This document shows, piece by piece, positions 1 through 11,800 of a DNA stretch of 64,000 nucleotides. A model generated the notes under the pieces. That model did not search any database, had not been told where the DNA came from, and worked only from the letters and a program-made list of their open reading frames with translations. This DNA comes from Prunella strophiata. Its lineage: Eukaryota; Chordata; Aves; Passeriformes; Prunellidae. Each line of letters starts with the position of its first letter. Position 1 is the stretch's first letter. The DNA is taken from positions 7,090,508 to 7,154,507 of the forward strand of contig JAZBQD010000009.1 of the NCBI GenBank assembly GCA_036583965.1, in the 5' to 3' direction. The position numbers and the translations under genes were made by a program.

Positions 1-3000
1 CATTGTCTTCAATGAGTAAAGACCTGCATTTCCTGTCGTCTGGAGCCTCTGGCTAAGGACTTTCCCTACATCCTTTTCCCAGTCAATTCTACTTTCTCCT
101 TTTCCCCTGTCCTTGGCAGGGTTGCAGTGCTCCTGCCTGGTAGGACAGTGAGGGTGGTTTGGGAAAGTTGGCTTTGCCCCCTGAGCCAGGAGAGCTGCTT
201 TGCCTCCTCTGCTGCTGAGGAGGTGCATTTTGGGCCTGGGCAGTGATGGTTTGGAGAACCCCATGTGCATTGCAGGTAGCACACAGTACCTGAGATGCAT
301 CAGCACATCTTCCATTGATTGTGTGACAAAAATAATGACTGATGGGCTGATGAAATAATGGACGATGGGCTAAACTCAGAAAAAAATCATTTTCTTAATG
401 ATGGACAGCAGTCCTGTGTGTCCAGGTGTGCCAAAGCATCCTGGGGGATGCTGAGGAAGCTCCTGGTGCTGCATGGAGGTCTGGCTTTCTGAGCTTGGCA
501 GTCTCTCTGAGAGGCTTCACTGTGTTTATTTTCTGTTCCTGGAGTGCTGCTGGCACCAAAGTGCTGCGGCTGCAGACATCCTGGGTAGTGCAGCTCCTGT
601 GGCAGAACTCTGCTGTGTTCTGCTGGGTGGATGACACAGTTGATCTGTGGCTGTCCTGGCAGGAGCAGGATTCTTACCGGGTGACAATTTGCTGCAGAGA
701 AATCAGTGCTTTTTTGGTGATACTGCCTCCCATTGCCCTTGGTCATCCCTTCCAGTTCAGGCAGAAACTGGAACATCTGGCTTTGGTCCAAGCCCTGCTC
801 TAAGCCACGTGAGAGCTGTTAACGTGGGTAATTCCACCGTGTCATTTGGTTGCCCATTACTGGGGGGTGTTAGTGCACAAGTGATTCTCTTGCCACAGCT
901 GTGAGGCTGTTCCTGACCTGTTTCTCTGTTCCAAGATTGTTGTCACTTTGCCTCTGTGATGCTGAAGAGCTCACCCATAAGGTGTTTTTCCTTGCTGTAA
1001 TGTATTGGTCTCCTGTGAGGAACAGCTGACAGGTTTCCCCATGACTCTCAGCTTCCACACTGTCCAAATTACTCTGATTTTGGCACATCTGGCCACTACC
1101 CTGGCAGGCAGCAGGGTGTTTCTTGCACCCTGCTCTCTTTTAAGATGCTCTGACTTCTCATTTGTCAGGGGCAGAAGGTGCCTTTGTGGTTTCACTTGGG
1201 CAAAACTTCAGTGCAGGTGCTGAATTCCTTTCTAGGTCCCGTGTAGGACAGGAAAGGTAGAAGGTGCTGGCAAGACTCGAAGCTCGTGGCCTGTGAGGGG
1301 AGCTGGCCCAGGGCAGTCTCTGTTCTACAGTGTCTCTTTGTGAGTGCCGCCCTTACATAAGCGCGATGCCGCAGCAGCACGATGGAAATCTCGTCAGGCC
1401 GGCCAAGTTCCCTGGTTCAGAGCCAGACATCTGGGATTGGGGTTTTCATGGCATTCTTCAGTAGCATGAGGAGCCTCATAAAGCAGCTTCTCTGGGGTAT
1501 TGTGCCGAGAGCCGCATTCCCAAGCAATTACAGCCGGGGCTGCAGCAGTAATGAGCCCTCGCTTTGGGAAGGGACAGGAAGACAAAAGGGAAACAGTTCA
1601 ATGGAAGCTGCGAAGCCTTTGAACGTGAATAGCTGTGGGCTTGTTAATTGGGATCACCATTGGGAACATTCCCTGTTCCCTCCGGCTCTGGCAGTGTGAC
1701 CAGGCTCTGGCCAGAGCAGGGTGGCAGCAAGGAAAGAGGGCTGAGAAGCTGCAGCTCTTTGGGGTTTCACCATTGATGATTTCTGGCGATGGGATGAGGT
1801 GCAATTGAGCCTTTTTCGGACCAGAAAAGTGCTGCAAGTGGTGTTCTCAGCTGAGCGAAGTCTCAGCATAGCAAAATTCTCGCCTGCTGCTTCAGAAGGT
1901 TTTGCTTCTTTGGCACCAGCACCATCCTCAGTAGCTGTGGGATGACAGGGGATGGAGGAGCTGCTCTGACTGAGCTTGGTGTTTGTGAAGATGCCTGCCC
2001 CAGCTGGTCTTTGTGAAACAGCAGTGGGTTAGTGGGTGCAGGCTGGTGCTGGTGACAGGCACTGTATCATGTAGGCAGGTGGCCATCCTCGTGGCCAAGC
2101 TCACATTTATTTACGAATCTGGGATTTGTATTGGAGTGTTTCAAAGTTTCCTTATTTTGAATGTTTCCTCTAGAGCTAGGTGGGTTCCAAATAAGAAGTG
2201 AAGTTTGAATAAGAACCAGTTTGGCTTCTGCAGTGAGTTATTGCTGAGGCTGCTCAGAGACAGGCTGTTTGTGTCTGTGTGGGTAACTATCAGAGAACAT
2301 TTTGTTGGTGTTTGTTTAAAAGACAAACAAAAACCCTCTGAGGCCAAGTGAAACACTTGTCTCTGGGATTTTGAGTAAGACAGCAGGTACAATGTGGATT
2401 GTGACTCAGTGTGAGGCATGGCACCAGCACAGTGCCCATAATAACGCTGTGTATCCTCGTGTCTCCACAAGGCTCTGCCAGTTCAGGGTAGATGATTGCA
2501 AACTTGCAATTTTCCTAGGGAAAACAATTGGTGCAAGGTTCAGGGAACCAATGCTTCCTATCCTGCAGGCCAGCACTCCCAAACGTTCTGGTTGGCAGTG
2601 CAAGGACAGATTCCTGGGCTGACTGATGCCAGAGGCAGCCGCACGTGGTTCCACTCTGTCAGTGCGGTTTGCAGTTGAGAGTGACAAGTTTAATTCCTTG
2701 TATTGCATTTCGGATGGAAAGGAAGAGTACGGCAGATGAATTTCCTTCTTCTCTGATTCCCTCCCCCCGTTTGATTGCGCTATTGTTTCTTTGGGCACAT
2801 TAAAATAGAATTTGACTGGAGTCGTTATCCGCTGTCCCCGCGCTGCCGCGTGTAATCCTCTTGCAGAGCCCTCCGCTTTGTGCAGCGGCGTTTGCTAATG
2901 AGCAGAATGTAATTCGGTTTTTTGGAAAATTACATGAAACAGCATACCCATAAAACCCTCAGATTCAAGATGGCTTGTTTTGTTCTCATAAGCAGCCCAA

Positions 3001-5938
3001 ACTCCACAGCCGTTCATCACCCTGCGTGGCTGCCGCGGGGTATCCACAACGAGGATTCAGCCCCAGCTGGAAGAGAACCTGTTGTGCTCCACGATCCATT
3101 CCCATGCACACTGCTTAGATCCCTGTGTTCAGGGTATGAGAGCAGGATGAGCTGCTCCCAAATTAAGTACAGGCAGTAGGAAAAGGAAATTTTGCAGGTT
3201 GAAGTCACCTGCCTCATTGTGGGTGTTGAGCATATGGTGTCTGTGTCAAAGCATTTTTCCACAAAATTTGAGTGGTTTATCTCATCAGCTGAGCTTAATG
3301 CATTCCATTCACAGGATGGTTATCCCAGGGTGATGATTCCAAGGCACAGCCTGAGGAGGTGAGCTGGGGGAGGAATGTGCTTGCAGGGAGGGTGCTGAGG
3401 CTCAGGCCTGGGCGAGGTGTTGGTGTCACTTTGGAGGCAGAAGCCGGTGAGTGCCTGACTCCAGTGATTGATGACACCCATGCTCCAGAGTAGCTGCCTG
3501 CCTGCAAACCTTCCAGTAACACATAGCCCTGGCAGGTTTAGCAAAAAAATAATCCCCAACCCAAAAGCACCTTCACTACAGAATCTGCTCAAGTGGCTCC
3601 TCAGCAAAAACCCTTTTAACGTTTATAAACCACTTTTAAAAGCCAGCCTGAACCAGACTGTCATTTCAGCGCCTTGCTAGAAAAATACCCATGAGGAATT
3701 GTCCTTCAATTGTGGCTCCAGAATGTGGTGTGTCATCCAGTTTGGTGAGAGCAGCCTTTACTGGAAGGTCACGGTTACTGGGGCTTAAGGAGGAGTGTTC
3801 TGGACAGACTGCTCTGAGTTAGAGCAGGTTTTATAAAGTGGTTTTAAATACAAGTGATTAAGGGGAGGATTTCTTTTGCTCTCAGGTGCAAATGCAGCTC
3901 CTGATTAAAAGTCAACTGCTGAAATCTGAAATTTTCACAACAGCACTGCTGAGTTATTTATTGTGGAGCATTTCCATTGAAAATGAGCCTTGTTTTAAAT
4001 ATCCTACCCTTGATGTGCTGAGTGCGAGGGGGCCAGGCTTACAGTTCGTGAAAACTTGGCAAAAACAAGCAGATCTCTTCAAACTGTTGGGGTTTGAGAA
4101 GAGAACTGTGAAGAATGTGTCTAATTGAAACTGTTCTTTCAAGAAATGCTAAGCAAATGTCTGGTAGATTTTCAGCTGCTGTTGGCAACATCTGTAAAAG
4201 GTCTCATGTCTCCTGTGACATGGCAGCAGGAGGGTTGGAGCCTGCCTGGCTTTGATGGTTGGAGTGTATTTTTATTTGAAATACACTCACTGTGTGTACA
4301 GTAGAAAGAAGGGAGGTGGTTGGTATGTGATGGGCTGCTCCACCTGGTTCCACCTGCAGCAGTGCTCAGTGCCAGCTTTGTGCTGGGTGCCTGAGCACCT
4401 GGGGAGTCACCAGCCCTGTGCTGCCCAGCTGCTCCCCCGTGGCCATGAGAGAGCAGATTTGTCCAAAATTGTAGCAAAAAAGTGGTGTACCAGATTTTTT
4501 GGGGACTCCCCATATTGCCCAGGAGCACAGGGAGGAGCAGCAGTGACAGGAGGGAGAGCAGGATTGAAAAAGCTGGAGTTGGGATGTGAGCAGTGACCCC
4601 CCAGCCCCACATCCCTCCCATGTGCCCACACTGGGCTCCTCAGAATGTTCCAGAGAGCTGCTGTGCAGTGGCACACTGGCCACTGTGGCACTGAGGGGTG
4701 GTGGCAGCTTGGCACGTGTAGGAACTTTGTCACTGGTCACTGCAGTCTGTCTAATCCTGGCTAAGAGGTAAAGCTGCCGTGGGGCCAGGCGTGGTGAGAG
4801 CCTGCAGGGTTTGAGGTGGTTTGTAATCCTGGGCACATCGAGCAGGAGAGGCTTTATTTAATTCTAATAATGGCAGAGATAATGTTGGCTTTGTGATAGT
4901 CCCAGGCACAGCTGTTCTGCAATATCCACGGCGGTGCATGCTGTGAATGGCTAGCAAGGTATCGAGCCCCCAGGATGTTTTCCTTGCTTTTCAGTGCCTG
5001 GATGGATTGCATTGGTTTATTGGAAGAGCGCTGACTTTGTGCTTGCAGTAATTAATTCCCTTTTCCGGGCTGGGGGAAGGTTGGCTATAATTTCCTGCAT
5101 TCTTTTATCATAAGGCCAAAGGAGAAGCTCAGAATAGCGAGCAGAGAGGAACACTGCATACATGCATTTTAAATTTAGTTTCAAGCAGTTAAGAAGACGG
5201 ATTTTTGGTGGGGTGGCCTCTCTGTATTTGCAGTTTTCAAACAAGGTGACCTGGAGGATTGGTGCTGGATGTAGTGTCCATTTCCAAAATCCCTGGCTGT
5301 ACTGCTCACTCCACCTGTAAATCCATATTCCCTTCTCCTTCAGAGTGCTGCAGTGGGCTGGAGATCAGGAGTTGGTTTCCCTGCTGGTAGTTCTGACACT
5401 GCCTATGGACAGGAGGAGGGTTGTTGGGGATAAGTACAGGTGTGTGCTGACCAAAACTCATTTGTGTCTGAGCTTGGAAATGTGGCAGAGGAGCAGCACA
5501 GTGTGTCCTCCTGCTGTCCCCTCTGCCTGCCCTGATCTTAAGGACATCCTGGTGCAGGCTGAGCAAGGGCTTCCTGCAGGTATGAGAGAGCTTATGAGAT
5601 GGAAAATACTGCTTGAGAACAAGAAGGGCAAAAAAAAAATTGGGAAGAATGAGTTGTGTATTTTCCCTGATTTTGGGGGGTTTTCCATAAGGTGGCAAGC
5701 ACTGCGTGGCTCTCTCATGTCTGGTGTCACCTTTACTTTGTGGCTATTGCTGTTCCCAGCACCTGTCCCATTGAAATGGTTCTGTACAGAGGCAGGGAGA
5801 GCAGACTCGTAAACCAGAGGGCTGGGGTGGGAATGGCCAGGTTCTGCCCAAACCCTGAGGGTAACCTGTGTGCAGTTCACTCCCTGTGGCTGCCCCAGCG
5901 GTCCCTGCGTGCCCTCGGTGCCAGCGGCACAGCACGGC

Positions 5939-5995
5939 CCCGGGGGGCTCCGCAGTGCCCGGGGGGCTCCGCAGTGCCCGGGGGGCTCTGCAGGG
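5939..5995. repeat. 19-bp tandem triplication
   Basis: Three adjacent copies of a 19-mer, cccggggggctccgcagtg, lie at 5939-5957, 5958-5976 and 5977-5995; the third differs at its end (ctctgcaggg). They sit about 50 bases upstream of the 16-bp minisatellite, in the same GC-rich patch of intron 1. Each copy carries a run of six G. Confidence 0.9.
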
Positions 5996-6047
5996 TCCGG
6001 GAGCGAGGCGAGGCCATGGTGGGGGCACTGCGGAGTGTGCTGCTCTG

Positions 6048-6484
6048 GGCTCCCGCTGCCCTGTGCTCCCCAAGCCGTGCTCTCCCCAAGCCCTGCACTC
6101 CCCAAGTCCTGCGCTCCCAAAGCCCTGCACTCCCCAAGTCCTGCACTCCCCAAGCCCTGCTCTCCCCAAAGCCCTGCTCTCCCCAAGCCCTGCACTCCCC
6201 AAAGCCCTGTGCTCCCCAAGCCCTGCTCTCCCCAAAGCCCTGCGCTCCCCAAGCCCTGCGCTCCCCAAGCCCTGCGCTCCCCAATCCCTCCTCTCCCCAC
6301 TGCCCTGCGCTCCCGGAGCCCTGCGCTCCCCAAGCCCTGTGCTCCTGTTGCCCTGTGTTCCCCAAGCCCTGCGCTCCCCAAGCCCTGCTCTCCCCGCTGC
6401 CCTGCGCTCCCCAAGCCCTGCGCTCCCGGAGCCCTGTGCTCCTGTTGCCCTGTGTTCCCCAAGCCCTGCGCTCCTGTTGCCTTG
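6048..6484. repeat. 16-bp GC-rich minisatellite (about 27 units)
   Basis: Tandem units of 15-17 bases follow the consensus ccctgcgctccccaag, with C/T, A/G and length variants and interspersed ctcctgttg units. A longer segment beginning gccctgtgctcctgttg occurs at 6334 and again at 6431, 97 bases apart, so blocks of about six units were duplicated. The unit has no stop codon in any frame of either strand and 16 is not a multiple of 3, which produces long spurious open frames here on both strands. On the - strand each unit gives GGGG and GGG runs separated by 3-6 bases, which fits the G-quadruplex pattern. Confidence 0.93.
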
Positions 6485-6556
6485 CCAACACCGCGCAGGA
6501 GATGTCGGAGCAGAGCGCGGCTGCGGCACTGCCGCGATGCCGGGGCTCGGGGCGGC

Positions 6557-6598
6557 GGGGAGAGGAGGAGGAGGAGGAGGAAGAGAGGGAGGAGAGAA
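6557..6598. repeat. 42-base polypurine tract (GGA-rich)
   Basis: An uninterrupted run of purines with core (gga)n lies 70 bases after the minisatellite. Polypurine tracts with partial mirror symmetry can adopt triplex (H-DNA) structure. It is in intron 1 and no coding role is seen. Confidence 0.85.
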
Positions 6599-7539
6599 CC
6601 TCACCGCCCAAAAACAGCCCTCTGCACCACGGCGGGGAGGGAGAATTAATAACACTGGCAGAGGCATTCAACGTTCACTCCTTGCTACTTCTGAGATTGT
6701 ACAACAGCATAATTTTTTAATGACGGGTAATGATGAAACATCAATTTCAAATCTGTTTTTCTGACTGGTGCCTGAAGCTGCAGCGTCAGGCTCGGCACAG
6801 GGAACTGGGTGCCCAGATCCCTGTGGATGGAGCTGGTGCCTGCTGATGTTTGCCATGTGGATATTGAGGAGGAGCAGTAAATTGAAAATTGCTTCTAAAT
6901 GGGCTCAGTTTGACTGTTTTAATGCTTCTCGGGAGAACACAAGAAATGTAGAGATTTTAAAATAGAAGCAGCACGGCGGTGCCTGGTGGTGTGCGTTGCT
7001 GGTGTTTGTCTTTCTTTACAGTTCACATCCCTTTGGTGGGGGCTCAGATGCACCTCACCTGAAAGCAGGAATGAAATGCCATTTATCTCAGCCTTCCAAC
7101 CTGCAGAACACTGTGCTGCAGGGCTGTGGGGACAGGTGTGAGTCTGCTGGGCACCCCAGTGCCCTGTGATGCTGTGACAGGGCCACTGTCCTCAGGGAGG
7201 AGAGGTGGCTCCGTCCTGCCCCCCACCATAAATTCCCTTGCACCATGGGCTTTGGTGTTACCTTGGGCTCCCTTCCACCTGAGATTGCTCATCCCACCCC
7301 TGCCTTTGGGGCTCTCCAGGACACCTCTTCCCAAACATAGGTGCACGATGGCTACACACCACCCATCCTGCCACATATGGGAACGTGGCAGAAAGTGAAC
7401 ATTTCAGCCCAAAAGATAAAAATATGTAATGGGAAGGCTTTTCTTGCTGCAGCTCTCCCTCGGAGCAGACGCTTCAAAGGCAGCAGCGAATGGAAGTCAC
7501 TCTCTGGAGCTGTCTCGTTCTTTCTCGAGGCAGTGTTTT

Positions 7540-7800
7540 GATAAATGTTGATGAGTTTCACTGTAAAACTAAATGACATTTATAGCACGATGTATGCTTT
7601 ACCCATTGCTTAATTATACCTAATGGTGTTGGATGGAAAAGGCATTTACCATTTTACTTTTGTTTAAAATGACAATCTAAACCTCAGAGCCTGTGGGGTT
7701 TTGCAGAACGATGACGATTTAATTAAGAACTAAATACAATCTAATTTTAAAAGGCAATTGCAACTTTAAGAAATAAGTGATAAAATTTACAAAGAGCTTG
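7540..7800. promoter_or_regulatory. AT-rich block, candidate conserved non-coding element
   Basis: This stretch contrasts with the GC-rich intron around it. It is AT-rich, has few CpG, lacks simple repeats, and carries several homeodomain-type cores (cttaattata, gatttaattaagaac, tctaatttt). Such composition is typical of conserved enhancers in introns of developmental and synaptic genes, but conservation cannot be judged from one sequence. The call is an inference. Confidence 0.3.
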
Positions 7801-8815
7801 CTGAGAGAGGAGTACTGGGCTTGGTGTGCCTGCTGTGGGATGGGGTGGGCATCTGAGGGGCTTTGGCTGCAGGTTTGAGGAAGGTGGGATGAGGACCATA
7901 TCCAGACTTGTTTTCTCTCTCATCATTACTGTATTTTTTTGGTCATATGCTTTACAGTCCTGTTGCTGCACCTGCAGAGGCAGTGAGAGGCATTGGGCTA
8001 ATGCAGTTTATAAACCCAAGGGTTTCTTTTTGTGTGCACAACACGGTTTCTCTTCCCTTCCTCCCAGCTCTGCCTTTGTCCTGGCAGCCAGCAAAGAAAA
8101 CAGAGCCTCTATTGAAAACAAGGCGTGAGGAATGAGTGTGGATCAGGCAAGCCTGCATCTTTAAAAATAAACACTGGAGCAGAGCTTTGTGCCTTCCACT
8201 CAGCTGGCAAAGCACTGACAGCAGGCAGGAATGTGTTCAGGAGCATCTGCCCTTTCTCTTCTTTTCATGGCTTTAGTCAAAACAAATCCCATAGATGAGG
8301 AGAAAAAAAAAACCAAAATGCATGTTATTTCCCCAAGCCTGGATGAGCCACTGGGTGGAGGCTGAAGGGGGACGTGCAGGATCTGCAATGAGGAGATTAA
8401 TGTTTAAAGATATTAGCACTGGTCCTATACTAACATTTATAAATCCAGCGGGTGGCAGTTTGAGGGCTGATTCCACGTTTTTTCTTCCTCCTCTGTAAAA
8501 TAATAAATATGGTAAAACAGCTCTCAGAGCTGCCTTTATCGTGGGGATGAATCAGGACAGTTGGTGTTGCAAGAGACTTAAAACTTACAAATATGTTGCC
8601 CTTTAGGTGAGCATTCATCATAATGTCTGATCTGAGATCTAGACTAAAGGCTTCTCTTATACCTTTTTATCCTTTCTGGGAAGTAGAAATTGGAAGGAGT
8701 CCTCGCTTTGATCCTAATGTTGCTGCTGAGATTCTTTCACCTGTTTTGTGGGGGAGTGTCTGTCGCTGGTGGGGGTCTATTGTTCTTTGAGAAAAGATCT
8801 TGTCTGCTGTCTCTA

Positions 8816-8865
8816 AAAAAACTGAAAGGGGGGGACTTAAAAAAACTAACAAAACTGAAAGGGGG
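8816..8865. repeat. Short direct repeat in A/G-rich sequence
   Basis: The string aaaactgaaaggggg occurs twice, near 8817-8831 and 8851-8865, about 34 bases apart and separated by another A-run. It looks like local slippage or duplication in intron 1. Confidence 0.7.
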
Positions 8866-11800
8866 AAAGACCACTAAAGACAGTGCCCTTCTTCATGGCA
8901 TGGAGTCCCTGCAGGTGCTGGGTGGGCAGGGAAGTGACTGTGGGCACAGCAGGGCTCCAAAATCCAGGTCTGTGGCATTCTCATCTGTGCTCCCACCCAG
9001 GGAGTTGAGGAGTGGACAGATAACACCTGTGAGCAAAGCCACTCCAAAGGCTGGGAATTCATGGAAAGTGACATCAGCTTTCCTCCCCTGATGGCAAGCA
9101 GGGAATTCACTTCAAAGGGCAAAAGAAACTCAACCTCATCTGTGGAGGAGGGCTCATCCTCGAGTTCAGTGTCTGATGGGCTGGTAGCAAACAGGTCACT
9201 CCCATAGTGCAAGCTCTTGGTCATTCCAGCTGGTAAATGTTTCCTCTTCTGCTTTTACACCACACTTTTGGGATAACAGCTGGGCAGGTGTTTTGTCAAA
9301 GGTTCACAGAGTCCCTCCTGTGTGTGTCAGGGCAAGGACAGTGCTGGGATTTAAGGCTGGCTGCATGCTGAGCCAAAGGGTGGGAACAGGCCAGGATACC
9401 CCAAAAACCACAGTACTCCCTTGTATTCTTTGTTGGTCCTTTGCTTTGAGGACATTTTCTACAGGTTTGTGCATTTGTTATTAATTTTGTCATTTATTTC
9501 TTGCTTATTTCAGTGGCGAGCTAAAGATTTCAGACTTAAATATGCAGGCAGCTGAAAGGAGGTCCTTTTTATAGGGAAGAGACCAGGCTGATGTTGATCA
9601 GAATTCATTGTGGGTGCTTTATGGAAATACAGATTTCTTGGGTTTAAAAGAGATTATTAAGCCACACGTTGTGACAGATGCTACTGACAGTAAAAAATAG
9701 AAAGGATGTGAAAAAGTCTGCAAGAAATGGGTTACAGGTATGGATATAAGACATATCTGCTCATTAGAGTAAAATGAAACCCATCATCTGACTTGAAACA
9801 GGATTCCTTGTTACTGGGAGCCCTGTCGCTCTGACTAATGGGAATCGGTGTTCTGGGGTGCACCTGGGGCAGGTGCCATCAGATCCTGAAACTGAGTGTG
9901 TGCCAGAGCAGACCTTGCTAGCAGTGGCATCATCCCAGAGGGCTTGGAGGGGGACAGAGAGTGTCTGAGCTGAGGGGCTGGAGTGGTGGGGTCCCTGGAA
10001 GGGCTCCCTGCTGCTGGGCAGTGCCATGCACTGGATGTTCCCCCATTGTGTCCCTGTCCAGCCTCAGTCCAGACTGACAGCCCTGGGAGCAGGGGTCTGT
10101 GCTGAGGGGAAGGTGGGCAGAGAGCAGATGGGGAGCTCCCTCCACACCTCCACATGCCAGCTCGGGGTGTGAGCAGTGCCCTGCTCAGGTGCCAGGCAGG
10201 TGGCAGCTGCTGGCCACCGCAGGGCAAGAACAGAGGTGACAATGATGGTGACAAACCTGCAAACATGTACATTCTCTCCTCCTGTGCTCAGGTTTTGGCA
10301 GGGGCTGCTGCAGCTTTACCCCCATGGCAGAGACAGAAAGGAGTGTGAGGCAGCAGGTGTTGTTCTGGTCAGGGGAATGCACAGAACATGCCCTTTGATT
10401 GTAAAAACTGAATATTTGATCTGTGCTTCCTCCTCTTTCGCTCCTCATCAGGGTTTAGCTCCCCACTGGAGCAAGTCAAGGCAGGGAAAGGAAATTCCAC
10501 CTGTGTTTGAAACTCGGGTTTAATCAAGGTCTCCTTCCTTGGATCTGGGCTGTGGGTGTCCTTGGTAGCGATGTAGCTGGAAGATAAATGCAGATAAGGA
10601 ATTCTGTATTAGGGCTCCATTAATAATAAACGTGTGTTGATACTAACTGAGTGTTATTTAAACACACTGAATGGAGGCAGCAGCCTGCTGGGACCGTCTC
10701 AGTGTTGTCAAACCTTCTCCCTTGCTGATGCTGCTGCCAACAGTGCTGGGGCATGACAGTGGTGGAGTTTAGGTGGTGTCCTTGGTAGGTGTTGGCTGCC
10801 AGTGATGGCTGAGTGTTAGGGGGAACACGAGGGAAGGGCACCGTGACTCTTTCTGCTGAGGGGCCACTCCCAGCCTTGCCCTTTCCTGCCCTTTTGGTCT
10901 CCCTTGCTTCTGTCCCTCAGTGTCCCCCAAGAGCCCCCTCAGAGTCCTCAGCAGCCTCCCCTTCTCAGATCCTCCCACAGAAGATCTTCTGTCTCCCTGG
11001 TGCAGCCGAGGAGCCGCTCACTGCGGGGTCCTTGGGGGACGCTTGGATAAACCTCTGACCTTATGGGAGAAGGACAGTCTTTAGTAAGTGACCTTTTACT
11101 GAGCAGGCAATGGACCATCAACTGCTGGAAACAAAGCAAGAGAGCAGCTGCATCTGTTTCTTAGAAGCATGTTAGAAATGTGGAATAGAAGCCTGGGATG
11201 TGCAGAGCAGCAGACTGGTGCTGCCATTGCAGGTTCTCCCTCGCCGCGCTCCCGGCGCCGCGTTTGTCCCCTCTGGTCAGTGACAGAGCAGATGGATATT
11301 GATCCTCAGTGTCCGCCAGCAGTAACCTTTGAAGGGACAGGCGACGTATGGCCAGGGAGTTTGATCTATCAATATCTGGGTAATAGAAAGACAAGGGTGA
11401 CATCTAATCCCAGCCCAGGTGACAGATCATAAATCTGTGCAGACGGGGCGACTGGCATCAACAGGAGTGTGAGGGGAGGGCAGGGTGAGGGAACTGCTTC
11501 GGTCTGAAACACGCTTTGGCCACAGCCACAGAGGTTTTCGTGGCAGAAAAAATAATTTTGTTCTTAAGATCCAAAGAAATACTTTCATTTGGGCATAACA
11601 CGGGATTTTTGTTCCTGTACCATTGTGGTTTCAGCCAGTGGAAAGAATTCCCTGATGCCATTGCATCACATAGATATTCACTATGTTTAAAGTCAGTGCA
11701 GCCTCCAGTGTAATTTCAGAGCTATTGTCATCTTTTATTCTTACTCTTTAAGCCAGAAAAGCCATAAAGGTGGCAATGGCATTTTTTTTCTCCACAAATT

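Noticed and set aside
5458..6764. Several long open frames (about 260-340 codons) on both strands
   Set aside because: They run through the 16-bp minisatellite, whose unit lacks stops in all frames; the proteins are Cys/Pro/Ser or Gly/Arg/Ala repeats with no domain and overlap each other on opposite strands.
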